Shown: positions 33,201-43,065 of the stretch, piece by piece
Numbering within the stretch: position 1 is the stretch's first letter
Layout of the letters: each line of letters starts with the position of its first letter
NCBI GenBank assembly: GCA_907165275.2
Contig: OU015649.1
Span: 12,740,001-12,804,000, forward strand
Length of the DNA stretch: 64,000 bases
DNA from: Zygaena filipendulae
Taxonomy: Eukaryota; Arthropoda; Insecta; Lepidoptera; Zygaenidae
Direction of reading: 5' to 3'
Position numbers and translations under genes: made by a program
The notes under the pieces: generated by a model
What the model saw: only the letters and a program-made list of their open reading frames with translations
What the model was told of the DNA's origin: nothing
Databases searched by the model: none

Positions 33201-36200
33201 AGAGGCGCGTTATTATTATTATTATTCATTTATTTATCTTAAATTTAGGTTTTTTAATTATTATTATTATCATACCGGTGGCCTCGTCGGTGTAGACAGT
33301 GTCGTGGGGCGCGTCGGCCGCGCTCAGCCAGCGCTCGATGGTGGTGAACAGCCGGCTCTCCTGCACCATCGTCTTGTTGGGGATCGGCAGCCGGTCCAGC
33401 GTCTGCAGCATCTCTAGCCTGCCGGCCAGCACGGGGCGTTGTCGGGTTAGGATTTTTGTTTTTTAAATAAAACTTCTATAAGCACGCTGGGCTTGGGGTG
33501 TCGATGGTGCATTCACCATCGACACCCCGTTACGAAAAGTGTGATCGGACGCGGCGGACGGAAGTCGAGAGAGAGATATACGGTGTTGGTAAATACAGAA
33601 AGAGAGAGAGTTATGTTTCGTATATCTGAATTATAAAAGAAAAAATTCGTTTTAATGAAAAGTCATGCTCATTTTAAGAAGTACTTTTATATATTGTATA
33701 TCTATCTATGGGTATGTTACTAAAAAAGTTTTACTTCAGTTGTAAAGCACTTTGCCCCCTTATATAAACAAGGGGGCATAAAGGCGGGCATACGTGACAG
33801 TGATATCTGAGACACTAGAATAAAAATTTCGATTTGAAAGTGTCAAAATCGAAGTCGGAACCGGTCGGTGTAATATCAATCGGAAGTTTCGACTTATCGT
33901 AAATTCAGATCGTAGCTCCGTAAAATTCCTTATCTTAATGGGTAGGAGGCAGATAAGTCTTCGGTGCTTCGACGCTTGAGATCTTTTGTACCATCCCCAT
34001 CCTGATCCTCCCTCTACTCCCTGAAGACCTCGGCGGCGAAGGTCAGTGTGCAGCATAGGCGTATATAGAGGGGGACCGGGTGGGCTGGGCCCACCCCAGG
34101 ATGGTCTAGTGCCCACCCCAGAATGTTGGGCTACTGATGCAAAAATCTATAATACTGATAACTAACTTCAGACGACTCTTCAAATTTGTAGACTTAATTT
34201 TTTAAAAGTTTGCACCCGCGACTCCCGCGAGTATAAATATGACATGTCAGGGGCATGCCCCCCTGAAAAAATAACCCTAGATACACCAATGGTGTGCAGT
34301 GGAGGGGTAGGAACCTCAAGTCCTCTGGTTCTGGGTAAGCCGTCCCCAGAAGGTCGTACGTACGTTTATGTTTATTTTTTTATTTTATTTTTAAGTTGCT
34401 GTAGAACATACGGTCACAAATACACATCACAACAAACATAAAAATAAACAGACCCGGAGTCCAAAAAAATAACAATAAACGTTTACGAGCCAAGGCGTCG
34501 CACCGGCGCATGCGATGTGCCATAGTGTCCACACGCCCGCGCCCGTCCAGCACGGCAGGGCGAGCCCAGTGACCGACCTGAAGTCGAGCGGCGCGTCGGC
34601 GCACCAGGGCGCCAGCAGCCGCAGCCCGCGGTAGTCGAGGAACAGCCGCCGGCACGGCAGGTCCGCGTCGCGCAGCAGCCGCAGCAGCGCCGCCTGCGCG
34701 CGCCGCGTCTTGGCGCGCACCACCGTCCGCGACAGCCGCAGCGTGTGCCACTGGTTCTTGACGCCGCTGCGCCCGAGCGCCTCCAGGTCCTCCTCCAGCT
34801 GGCGGCGGCACCCACACAATCGACCGTCAGATGGGAAATCGACTCACTAAGTTTCTACAGTAACCGAGACCCATAGTAAAAGTAAACTAAACATAGGTTG
34901 GTACACGTTATTTCCTTTATTAATGTATCAAAGTTTAATATCACATATGTGATTTATAATTCTTCATTTACCTACTATGCGAAACGCTTTTGCCGTGGTA
35001 TTTAAATAAATATTTAAATAAATATATTTCTTTTCAGGGTTCAGAGTTGATAAATAATTATTTAAAACATTTAAAAATACATCACATACATTTTCTTTAC
35101 TTTATGTATGGAGCTCGGTTACTAGAATTTATCATAAGGAAGTATGAAAAACATAAGATGATTAAAATGAGTTTGTTTTGTTATAATGATTTTAGATGAA
35201 AATTGAGGTGATGTAATAAAGTCGGTACATATTTCTACATGCGTAGCTTGATCAATATTTAATTTGCCTGTAATATATCTGTATGGACAAACACACTCTG
35301 ATCATGTGTGCTTCATTTGTGTTTGTGTATGTTTAACAATGTAATTCAATACATAACTATACATTTTTCTTCTGAGCTGGATCATTTGGTTATTCTATAA
35401 TTTGGTTAATCTATTAAACACCAGTAACCAAGCCTTTACAACATTTAGAGACAAGTATTTGGAAGTAACCCTTGCCCTTTTTATTCCGTTTTTGTTCCCT
35501 TGTCGTTTTTACTATTTTATTAAGAAGTTTGTTTACAAAATAGACATTAAAGATTTTCATGATATACCTAAAACGTTAAAACAACAACAAAAGAGGCTCA
35601 GTTACCAGCGTTGACTCGTAATTGGCAAGCACAAAAATTGGGATGATGACAAGGTATTATAAAAATTAAAATTCATGACACGTATTTTTTGCTTTTCAAA
35701 TTATTGAAAACATACTTTAGTTAAGGTTAGGAGCGTGGTCGCGACGTCATAACTACGTCACACAGAATTTCAACTCAACGTATCGCCGTAATCTTTTGAA
35801 AAAGGAAAAATACGTGTCCAATACTTTTTATTAATCTACAAGACTGACTAAAAATTCAAATTCGGTCAGTCGTCATGCACATTAGGAATAAAAACAAAGA
35901 AAAAAGTGACGATCTCGTCGCATCCACACGAGTGTATCGGGGCCGGACGGACGTCCTTGTGTTTAATGAGAGTTGTAATATTTACATCGGCGTCGCCTAG
36001 AACCGACGCCTGGCGCCGGCGCCTGTAAGCCGCGCGACTCACATCGGCGTCCTGCACGAGGTCGGGCGCCTGCGGCTTGTACTTGCGGTCGCGGGCGCGG
36101 CGGCGCGGGCGCGGCGCGGCCGGCGCGCCCTCCGCGCCCGCCTGCGCCGCCGGCTCCGTGGCGCCGTCGCCCGCCGACTTGGAGGTCGACACGTCGTCCT

Positions 36201-39200
36201 CCTCCTCCTCCTGCCGAGACAAACACTGTTGTATAACTACACAATATAATTCTTACTAATGTTATGAATGCGAAAGTGAGTTTGTTTGTTACGCCTTAAC
36301 GGCTCAACCGATCATCATGAAGTTTTGCAAACACGTTATCAGGGGTACAGGGAAGGACATAGGGTACTTTTTTCTCTTAAATTCCAGCGAGAACTCTGAA
36401 ATTAGCGGTTTGCCCGCGTTAATTTCGGAGTTCCCACGGGAATTCCAGGATGAAAAGTCGATTGAATAGTTAGGGCGTGAAAGAGTAACAAACAAATAAA
36501 CTCGCATTCGCATTTATCATTTCTGTTACATTAAGTTTTCCGCAAAAAGATAAATAATGTATAATGCAAAGATCAATGTTATGCTGATCTAATAAAACCA
36601 CTTTAGAGTTAACTATATTGTAAACACCTGTAAAAAGTTAAGTACAAATAAACAGTATGGAACGGTAAAGTGAAACTAACTAGCACTTCTATTTCCTTGA
36701 AAACTATAATTTTACATCTGGCAGATCTGTAGGGCAATTATTTATCTGTATTTCAATCGGAAACATAGCGGTTTTGTGATTAATTGGTTATGTTTAGACA
36801 GATTCAACTTTTGAAATATGTTTATTTTGGTTGATTGCTAGATATTGCAGGTGTCAAAAAGTGCATATTGTAATCGCAAAACCGCCATGTTTTTGATTGG
36901 AAGCGAAAAACGATAGAAACAAAAGTTGCATAATAGCCCCTCTGTTATTAACGGACGGATCACACTACGTTATTAACGGCACAGATACCTCGTAGTCGTC
37001 GTCGTCCGAGTCGGGCTCGGCGCCGATCCAGCCGCGGCAGTTGTCCGCGCCGCAGTAGCACCGCTGCGCCTCCTTTCTGTACGTGAACACAACGACAACT
37101 ATGATAAGACCCGCTCCTTTGCCGATCACCTCAACAAAATACAAACTTTTGCGCACACATAGTTTAAGGCTAAGAGGCCGAGCTAGGACTTTGTAATGTT
37201 TTTGTGCATCATTTATTGTTTTCATAACTATTGTTGTTCTTCTTCCGTCTCGTCTCTGATCTCGTTATTTGGGGTCGGATCCCCACACATTTGTGCTGTC
37301 TGAATATGTATTATTTTGTTTTTATATCATAGGGGGCAAAGGACAGGTGATGGTAAGTGACACCGCCGCCCCTGGACACCTGCAACACCATAGGACATGC
37401 AGGTGCGTTGCCGACCTGGAATAGGGTTACCGTTAGGTACTTGGCGACAGATTTTATATCTTTATTTCTACTGAACGCGCAGTGTGACTATTCTATTAGA
37501 TATTGCTGAGCGCTCAATCAGGACACCATAACCTTTAAGAAATCAATCTATTACTTCCTTTTATCTACAAACTGTACTGTTTAAGCTAGCAACATAAATA
37601 TCTTAAATCTTAAACATCTTCAACGTAGAAATGGGTCCCTGGCCTAGGTTCAGTTTCATTAAATGAACAGATAAGATAACATTTAACATTTGGGTTGTAT
37701 AAAAAGCAGCTCACTAGAATAGCAAGCAAGCAAGAAGTACCCATATTTTACTTCAGTGCTAATGGACTCACCCGAATCTCTTGAACTGGTAATCAAAGGT
37801 GATCTCTTCGCCATCCAATATATCGCGCTTGCTGAAGAAACCTATTCTGAGTTCGCCGTTCACCGTCCACTTTTGCGTCTCGGCATTGGGCTCACAAGAG
37901 TGGTTGATGAACCGCGATATGTTCCCTTTGACGGTGGCATCGATGACGGTGTCGCCTTTTAACGTCATGAAGTAGTGGTGCATATTGTTCTCGTCGGAAT
38001 AGGTCTGCGCACGCTTGTAGAACTGTTCATAGTCCAACACTTCTCCCACATATTCCATTAAGAATTCACCGCTGTAAATAATAAAATTACAAAAAGAATT
38101 TAATTAGCATAACAGAAAATATATGTATATTATTAAAATAGCAGTTTCCTGGAGTTTCACCCGCGTTAATTTCGGAGTTCCCGCAGGAATTCCAGGAAAA
38201 AGTACCTTATGTCCTTCTCTGTACTCCTGACAACGTATACAACGTGTTAATGAATTAACTGAAAACCTGACACACCCCATTTAAAAAAATAAACAATAAT
38301 ATGATTGAAATATATTTTATGTCGAAAAAATTTATACTTTAAAAGTTATTCAACATTAGTTTGGAGGTGACCTATCTACGAAATTCCAAGCGCTACGCCC
38401 GCGCCTATCGGTTCAACTTTTTTGCTGCGGGCGGCGTACGCGCCAAATATTGTATTATAAATAATTTAGACATGTGCTAATAAAAATGGAAAAATATAAC
38501 CTCTATTAAAACATAGTGCGATCGATTCGCTAGTTGATTCTGACCAAACTACTTTCTAGTTTTCAGTTAATTCATTAACACGTTGTATACACATGATGAT
38601 CAGTTGAGTCATTGAGGCGAGAAAGCGTAACAAACTCAATTTCGCATTTATAATAGTAAGGATAAAAAATATATAATACATGTGTATAATAAATATATAA
38701 AATTGGCTAAACACTAGTAACTACAGCCTCTGAATTATAGATGGGCAATATTATACCGTGCTTGGGCTTAAACCCGAATTAACCTGGGTGTTTACAGGCT
38801 TTTATTGGGTTTAAACAAAAAAAAAAAAACAATTATTTTTTTATATCATTTGAAGTATAATATAATGTTGTGAAACATCGCAATTTCGCAAAATGCTCTT
38901 ATTTCAGTATCAATCATGTATTCCATTCATTGAAATTGTGTATTACCTATTTAAAGAAATCAAGACAAATGTATATTAAACTACTAAGTGTTCCTGCAGA
39001 TTCACTCTAGTGAACTTCATGATTTTCTCAAGAATACCGAGAAAAAATAGCTATTCTATTTATCAATAGGTATCCTTAGAAAAAAAAATAGTATATAAAT
39101 AATAATACAAAATCACATAATAATAATAATTATTATATATTAAATACCTACATAATAATAACAATACTGCAATTTCTTTAACAACCAACTTAAATATATA

Positions 39201-41395
39201 AATTAAATGTATTCTAAAAGGATTTACGAATCTTTGCATATAAACAACATGCATTATTGAATAGCCTATTCAAAGACATCATTATTATAGATGGCCAATC
39301 TACCCGGTGCTTTGGTGTAAACCTGATAAAAGATTGTAAAAGGGTGGCTTTGAGTTTAAACCCAAGCACCCGTTGATTGCCCATCTATATCACTATAAAT
39401 TAATAAATAAAGGTAAAACTCACGCAGGAATGTCTGTGCTGGCTTCCACACCACAGCCTTTCTTGTCAGCATAGAAAACTTTCAAGGCTGCATTTTCTCT
39501 CTTTTGAAACCGCCTGTTTGTACACCTGTCTCCAACTGGGCACCGAGAGTTACTAAAAATGTAAAAAAAGAATTCATTATACTGAAATAAAAAACAAAAG
39601 CCAAACAGAATATAAGTTGCCACTATAAGTTGTTTTACCATTCAATCATAAGCAGCCTGTTGAGGCAATCCTCCCCACACGCTAATTCACCGCGTTCCAA
39701 TTCTTCTTTGGTCATAAAACAGTCGCAAATCATCTTTTTTGTGTCCTTACTTATCATACGCTCACACAAATACTCGTTTTCTTCCAAATGTTCGTATTGC
39801 TTCATCCGTTCATCAATTAGTCTATCATAAGCCTCTTTGGTTAAGGGAGTTACATCATCATCACCGGCGGGATTTGATTCTTCCGTTGTAGATGGCAACC
39901 TAGGCAGATTTGGACTGGCCAAAGGAGAACTTGCTGGAGAATTGGCTACCATTTCTAATTCACTTGATCTACGCCAACGAGACTTCACTTTAACAGGCAT
40001 TTCCACTGGTACCGGAAATGAGGGAGAATTAGGTGCATTGTTTACCATGGAATCCATATGCTTCTCCTGACTATCTGAACCCATTTCTTCCAACTTCAAT
40101 TTAGTTTGAGTAATCAAAGCTTTTTTCAATGGTGTTTTAACAAGACCATAGCCTTTAGTTTTCTGTTTCAGATTACTTATTGTTTTAATACGACTTGATC
40201 TTCTTACACCTGTCGGTGATGACTCAGCTGAGTCATAAGAGTTATTTTGATTGATTTCTGTAACTCTCGAAGAATTACTATCATCTGACAAAGTTGAACT
40301 AGGTGTCAAGCTAGGGTCTGGCCTAACAAGAGTATCAATACAATTTTCCTTGGGTATTAGCAGGTCAATATTACTTAAACGTGAGGTCCGTGTGTTGTTG
40401 AAGGTTTCTGTACAATCCATATGAGAGTTGGATTCGCTTGAAGACAGATTCAACTTTTCAAAATGCTTCTGAAACTCTCCATCATGTTCTTTCACACTTT
40501 CTTTATTTTTAGATTCCAGTGGGCTATCTATGTTAATGTTGTAGTAGAGCTCAGGATTGTCATCCTCAACAATTTGCACAACAGTGATCACTTCATCATC
40601 GTCACCTGGATATTCCATAACTTGATCAGTTGTAAGTTCAACTTGCTCATGAGACATGGTTTCAGTAGGTGTTGTGAGATCAACAGTCATATCATCAAAT
40701 TTTTCTTTCTGAAGACAGTTATCATCTATGCTCAACAGTTCCACTTTGTTAAGATCTTTTTCAAGTAAAATATCAGGTTTTGAAACAAAATTCTGATCTA
40801 AATCTGTCACAGATACATTTTTTCCACTTAATTTCTCAATTTTAACACCAAAAAGTTGACTTTCAACATCAAGTGGCAAATTGTCATTCAACATTGATGT
40901 TGGAGAAATATCTCTAGATTCAATTTGCACTTTAGGTTGTGGCATTGGACTAAAATTGCAGATTCCACTATTAGTATCAGACTGAGAGTCTATAGCAGTA
41001 TTAGAGTCAGACTCTGAGCTAGCACAGGGATCCATCACTTTTATGTCAATGCTGCTGTTAGTTTCACTGTCACTGCCTACTTCACATTTTCTCAATGCAT
41101 CATCATTGTTGAATAAGAAACGGTACTTGCCGAATTTTTTGTGTTGTAATATGGTAGGTGTCACACAAGGTTTAGTTGTTCCACTACTTTCAGATGTTTG
41201 TGGATCAGTGTTGTCTGGTTCTGCATTGGCAACTGCAGGCAGTTCCGTGTTCGTCTCTCGATCAACTGGGGTTTCTGTGGGTGTGTTCTCTATGGCCGTC
41301 GATGTCTCACCTTCTGTGGTTCCTTCAGCCTGCTTGGCGCGGCGAGCTACACGACGTGCGGCGGGCTTACCTGCTTGCTTCCTTCGCTTGGCCAT
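15300..41395 (-). CDS. Set2: Set2/SETD2 histone H3 lysine-36 methyltransferase
   Basis: Eighteen exons, 5' to 3': 41395-39639, 39552-39424, 38071-37772, 37076-36989, 36210-36043, 34798-34578, 33418-33276, 32806-32667, 31890-31553, 30497-30284, 28944-28703, 28349-28187, 27034-26899, 19143-19030, 18408-18305, 17974-17813, 16962-16630, 15458-15300. All junctions are GT/AG and phase-consistent, giving 1,636 residues. It trimethylates H3K36 behind elongating RNA polymerase II. Domains: disordered acidic N-terminus 1-550; AWS about 555-607 (GELACGEDCLNRLLMIEC); SET to about 730 with NHSCEPN and FDYQF; post-SET CYCGADNCRGWIG; low-complexity linker; WW about 1308-1340 (TYYYHV, VWVPP); basic coiled coil 1419-1472; C-terminal SRI (NPYR, DFKHLARK, KKYMIKFGPVYK) that binds the phosphorylated Pol II tail. 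All key SET residues are present. An acceptor at 41427 implies a non-coding first exon. Confidence 0.93.
15890..16015 (-). repeat. single arm of the foldback element D
   Basis: Reverse complement of about 26284-26385: AGTTCCGACTGTCAACCCTC, GGCTGCGCCTCGGCTCGGGT, GTCGGAACTCTTTGCAATGA and CTTTCCGCACTTGTAATGAA. It is preceded by TACATTGTTATCCTAGGGGT, which also occurs at 57893-57915. Lies in Set2 intron 17. Confidence 0.7.
16397..16602 (+). mobile_element. 206-bp TIR element A, copy 1
   Basis: Starts GGACGCAGATAAGCAATAAC and ends CTATTGCTTATCTGTGTCC, with direct repeats AACT at 16393-16396 and 16603-16606. No coding capacity; a MITE. It ends 27 bases from the donor of Set2 exon 17. Confidence 0.8.
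17004..17313 (+). mobile_element. element B (310-bp MITE), best full copy
   Basis: Begins GGGGATGTTGACTACTTTTG, includes TAATTAGTTCATCAGTTAGA, TGACGTCACGCGAAATTTTA, and ends CTACAAGATGAACTAAAAAA followed by GTTAACATGCCC. The two ends are imperfect inverted repeats. At least eight relatives occur in the window. Lies in Set2 intron 16. Confidence 0.7.
18007..18975 (-). repeat. cluster of S-family fragments around Set2 exon 15
   Basis: Fragments at about 18007-18068, 18550-18660, 18665-18780 and 18800-18973, all minus-oriented, each ending in an aaattaacgcggg-like block; the last ends GGGGAGCAGCTAGTA. A (GTAC/GTGT)n purine-pyrimidine run lies at 18220-18295 directly next to the exon 15 donor. 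Confidence 0.6.
20960..21127 (+). repeat. left arm of 168-bp perfect inverted repeat
   Basis: Exact reverse complement of 26070-26237 as far as I can read, from AAAACACACAGCGTTGTTTG to CATCTGTCACTCATAG. Flanking sequence differs outside the arms, except that 20944-20982 is matched again by 25938-25977. Confidence 0.85.
22990..23460 (+). pseudogene. triplicated retroelement coding fragment
   Basis: Three roughly 100-bp units share AGGCCTCGGAGGCC (about 23034, 23131, 23245). Readings include LPQASEAIFQKWGILHVDF and LPQASEARFKRWGVLDVDLS followed by VVRQYVTWDKYR. The pattern F-x-x-WG-x-P/D-x-VDLFAS-x-x-N resembles the region after the RNase H domain in DIRS-like or related retroelements (remembered, not searched). 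The middle unit is frameshifted; an A-run separates units two and three. Confidence 0.4.
25938..25977 (-). repeat. third, short copy of the inverted-repeat outer edge
   Basis: TCTTCAAACAACGCTGTGTG continuing to AACACATAAT is the reverse complement of 20944-20982, including bases that lie outside the 168-bp pair. It suggests that the original right boundary was split by the insertion at 25976-26284. Confidence 0.7.
25976..26284. repeat. 309-bp foldback with about 60-bp arms
   Basis: The arm at 25976-26036 (ATAGAACTGTTTTGCATTCC through ATTATGTGTATGAAAAAACA) is repeated in reverse at 26223-26283. The 168-bp right arm (26070-26237) lies inside and overlaps it. Confidence 0.75.
26070..26237 (-). 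repeat. right arm of 168-bp perfect inverted repeat
   Basis: Mirror of 20960-21127. Both arms read as an AT/GC-mixed unique-looking segment (TTTTATGCTCCCGCTCTTTA, CAGGGCGCCGGCTTGTCTTT); no protein family was recognised. Confidence 0.85.
26286..26838. mobile_element. 553-bp near-perfect palindrome (foldback element D)
   Basis: Left arm about 26286-26560 and right arm about 26578-26838 are reverse complements with a few substitutions and small indels, closing on an about 17-base centre (atggcgaaacgac). Each arm itself carries a smaller inverted repeat, TCATTGCAAAGAGTTCCGAC against GTCGGAACTCTTTGCAATGA. One arm recurs alone at 15890-16015, so it is a repeat family. It lies in Set2 intron 13, 60 bases from exon 13. 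Confidence 0.88.
27140..27452 (-). repeat. S-family repeat with double module
   Basis: TCTATATAATAAAAATGAAT, then GGAGTTCCTGCGGGAATTCC and CTCACGCGGGCGAATCTCCG, then a second module ending GAAACCGCAGGGCACAGCTA. Same architecture as 6120-6372. Confidence 0.65.
27485..27700 (+). repeat. element B, 3' part
   Basis: GGGGGCTCGTGACGTCATTA, ATGACGTCACGCGACATTTC, CTCAATGTATCGCCGTTGTT and TATTAATCTACAAGACGACC match other element B copies; the left end is missing. Lies in Set2 intron 12. Confidence 0.65.
29036..29756. repeat. cluster of three S-type repeats
   Basis: 29036-29100 plus-oriented (CTAGCTGTCCCCCGCGGTTT); 29140-29437 minus-oriented, with CTGTCTGTCTGTTCGCGATA and CACAGCTAGTA; 29590-29756 minus-oriented, with AACGGCTCAACCGATCGTCA and GCGGCAAACAGCTAGTA. 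Lies in Set2 intron 10. Confidence 0.65.
29967..30280 (+). mobile_element. element B copy ending at a splice donor
   Basis: GTTGGAAAATCAAACTTCTA, TAATTAGTCCGTCAGTTAGA, CTCGTGACGTCATTTTTCGG and CACGACGGACTGAAAAAAAA. Its distal end (AATCAAGTAGCC) reaches to within about five bases of the donor of Set2 exon 10 (30283). Confidence 0.7.
30656..30882 (-). mobile_element. TIR element A, copy 2 (227 bp)
   Basis: Starts GGACATAGATAAGCAATAGT and ends TTATTGCTTATCTGCGTTC, flanked by direct repeats ATTT (30652-30655 and 30883-30886). The internal sequence is the reverse complement of copies 1 and 3. Lies in Set2 intron 9. Confidence 0.78.
30945..31202 (-). repeat. S-family repeat
   Basis: AATCCTTACTATCTTTACTA, GCTTTCACGCCTTAACGGCT, CAACCGATCATCATTAAATT, then a second TTTCATGAAATTTTACATCC block ending in GGAACTCCCGCGGAAACTAA. 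Lies in Set2 intron 9. Confidence 0.6.
31230..31335 (-). repeat. partial element E
   Basis: TTTTTTCGACATAAAATACA to GTTAATTCATTAACACGTTG; the reverse complement of the left third of the complete copy at 38240-38585, including its terminal repeat. Confidence 0.65.
33030..33190 (+). repeat. SINE body without head
   Basis: TTGATTTCCACGACACAAGC and GTGAAGTG recall the body after the tRNA-like head at 14640-14960; it ends near TTGTGTGGGGACACAGGTCC. Lies in Set2 intron 7. Confidence 0.45.
33495..33528. repeat. 15-bp perfect hairpin in Set2 intron 6
   Basis: GGGGTGTCGATGGTG, loop CATT, CACCATCGACACCCC. On the transcribed strand it lies 77 bases before exon 7, so it could affect splicing; it may equally be a repeat remnant. 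Confidence 0.75.
35660..35860 (+). repeat. element B, partial
   Basis: TGACACGTATTTTTTGCTTT, ACTACGTCACACAGAATTTC, ATACGTGTCCAATACTTTTT and TTAATCTACAAGACTGACTA. The outer left end is missing. Lies in Set2 intron 5, 3' side of exon 5. Confidence 0.6.
36250..36525 (-). repeat. S-family repeats, back to back
   Basis: One minus copy (TTACTAATGTTATGAATGCG to AACTCTGAAATTAGCGGTTT) is followed directly by a plus copy (CCCGCGTTAATTTCGGAGTT to TTAGGGCGTGAAAGAGTAAC). Lies in Set2 intron 4. Confidence 0.6.
37772..39552 (-). CDS. Set2: Set2 catalytic exons 2 and 3 (AWS end and SET core)
   Basis: Exon 39424-39552 supplies NSRCPVGDRCTNRRFQ and KKGCGVEA; exon 37772-38071 supplies EYVGEVLDYEQF, NISRFINHSCEPNAETQKW, GELRIGFF and EITFDYQFKRFG. 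Together with post-SET exon 36989-37076 they align without gaps to remembered human SETD2 (RFMNHSCEPNCETQKW, LTFDYQFQRYG). Confidence 0.93.
38240..38585. mobile_element. element E, 346-bp TIR MITE nested in an S repeat
   Basis: CAACGTGTTAATGAATTAAC at the left is matched in reverse by GTTAATTCATTAACACGTTG at the right. Flanks are TATA on both sides. The interrupted S repeat reads CTGTACTCCTGACAACG on the left and CACATGATGATCAGTTGAG on the right, so its empty site can be inferred. Lies in Set2 intron 2. Confidence 0.75.
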
Positions 41396-43065
41396 TGTCG
41401 TATTCCGCTAATCCAGCCAAAACAACCTAAAAAATATAACACAAATGAATAGCTGCAGCAAACATGGATTCAGGATCGCAATGACCTCTTTTTGTCGGTA
41501 TTATTTTCTGAATGTCAACGCCACATGGTTAAAAATTATTGCAACTATAAACAACGTTTGCATTCAATGTTTAGTAAATATTTAAATACAACTAGTGCAT
41601 TACCCTAACATATTTTAACAAAGTTAGTCATGATAATTTACGTTAGCATTCTAATTGTCATTTTAAGCAGGAGTTATAAAACAAATTAATTGACGGCTTC
41701 ACTTACCTTATCTTTACACAAACATATATAATAAATAAACCATTCAAGTAATTAAATTAACAAAAGCTTTCATAATCATAAACTATTTCACAGGCAAACT
41801 AATCCGTACGAACACCAAGCAGATCCATTTTTTACTCTTGTCTTGTCTTTCTTTGGTTTTTTTCTTTTTCTATTTTCAATGGCATGGAGGTAGGTACTAG
41901 GTAGACTGGTAGAGTCAAGAAATGGTCAAGAACTATAGAGCAGTGTTGCCGTTGCCAGTGGCATGTTGTCAAATGTAACATGAGACAGCTCAAATGTAAC
42001 ATTTTCACAAGAACAGTTACCTTATTCTATCTGGAAAACGAAACTAATACACTAGGCACGCACTAGGCCCTTATTCACTATGACCATAACAACCCGCAAA
42101 ATTGATTTTCCCTCGCGCTCAAAGAAGCTTCACTTCAAAAAAATACGTTTGCAACGTGTCTTGTGCATACAGAATATTACTTTTTAATTCTTCTTCTTCT
42201 TCTTCTTTAATAATGGCGTCTATAATTATAATTTGCCAATGACAATGTTTCTTAATAATAACAATCTCTTCATCTACTTCTTCAATTATGGCGAATCGCC
42301 AATGACAATGTTAGATTGTTCCCCGAGTTAAAACATGGCTCTTTTAAAAGTCAGTTTCCTGCTCAGGGTTCAAAATAGATGCTGAAAAGTGACTGAAATA
42401 ACGAAAAAACGTGACACGCGTGTTTTCGATACGGCTTTCACTCGTCAACAACTTCTTCTTTTTCTTTTTTCAAGGAGCTTTTGGCGGGATTTTAGAACTG
42501 ACGGACGTCAGTTTTATTTCTTTGTTTTTCTAATTTGTTTATCGTGATTGATATTGTGTCAATGTGGTGGATTTTGCATAATAGTGATCCATTAGTGATG
42601 AACATTGTGTGGAAAGAGTAAAATAAGATGAAATGGGGTGTTCATCGAGAGGTTGTCGTTTTATACAACTTACCATAGAGCGTCCTAAAGGTTCAACTGT
42701 GAAGAGTTGCTGCCAAAAGTTCCGGTAAAGCATTGAAATGGATTTCAATGTAAATAACTTGAGAAGAAAATACAACTGAATCGGCTGTATAGACTTAGCT
42801 TCCTTTACCTTCCCCATTGGGGTAAATTTGCATGATGTCAGTGTCAGGAGGTGTCAGACGTCAGCAAATGTCAGTGTCATAATTTATCTGTCATAAATTT
42901 TTAAATCGTAGACGGAGCGTCTACGTTTTAAATCGTTTTTTTCTTTCATTCCCTTTGCTGTGTTGAATTTTGAGCCTCCTCAGCGAAACTTTTAGTAAAA
43001 AGTAGATTCTTCAAGTTCATCAGCTTAAGTTCCCTAGAATTCGTCTTTCTCACAATATAAATAAT
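41396..43065. promoter_or_regulatory. divergent Set2 / Spcs2 promoter interval
   Basis: The starts of Set2 (41395, minus) and Spcs2 (43066, plus) face away from each other across 1.67 kb. An acceptor at 41427 on the minus strand implies a non-coding Set2 exon nearer 41,500-41,950. No TATA box stands out. A GTAGACGGAGCGTCTAC palindrome lies at about 42909-42925. CTT/AAT-rich tracts fill 42185-42300. A small plus-strand frame at 42634-42726 (MGCSSRGCRF) ends at a GTAAAG and is of unknown meaning. Confidence 0.45.

Noticed and set aside
34380..34819. Three overlapping minus-strand frames and long arginine/alanine-rich readings
   Set aside because: Only the LEALGRSGVKNQWHTLRLSR reading matches SETD2; the others are GC-rich shadows of Set2 exon 6. 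The same applies to shadows at 16642-16996, 17777-18007, 28170-28438, 30264-30689, 31412-31903 and 36077-36259.
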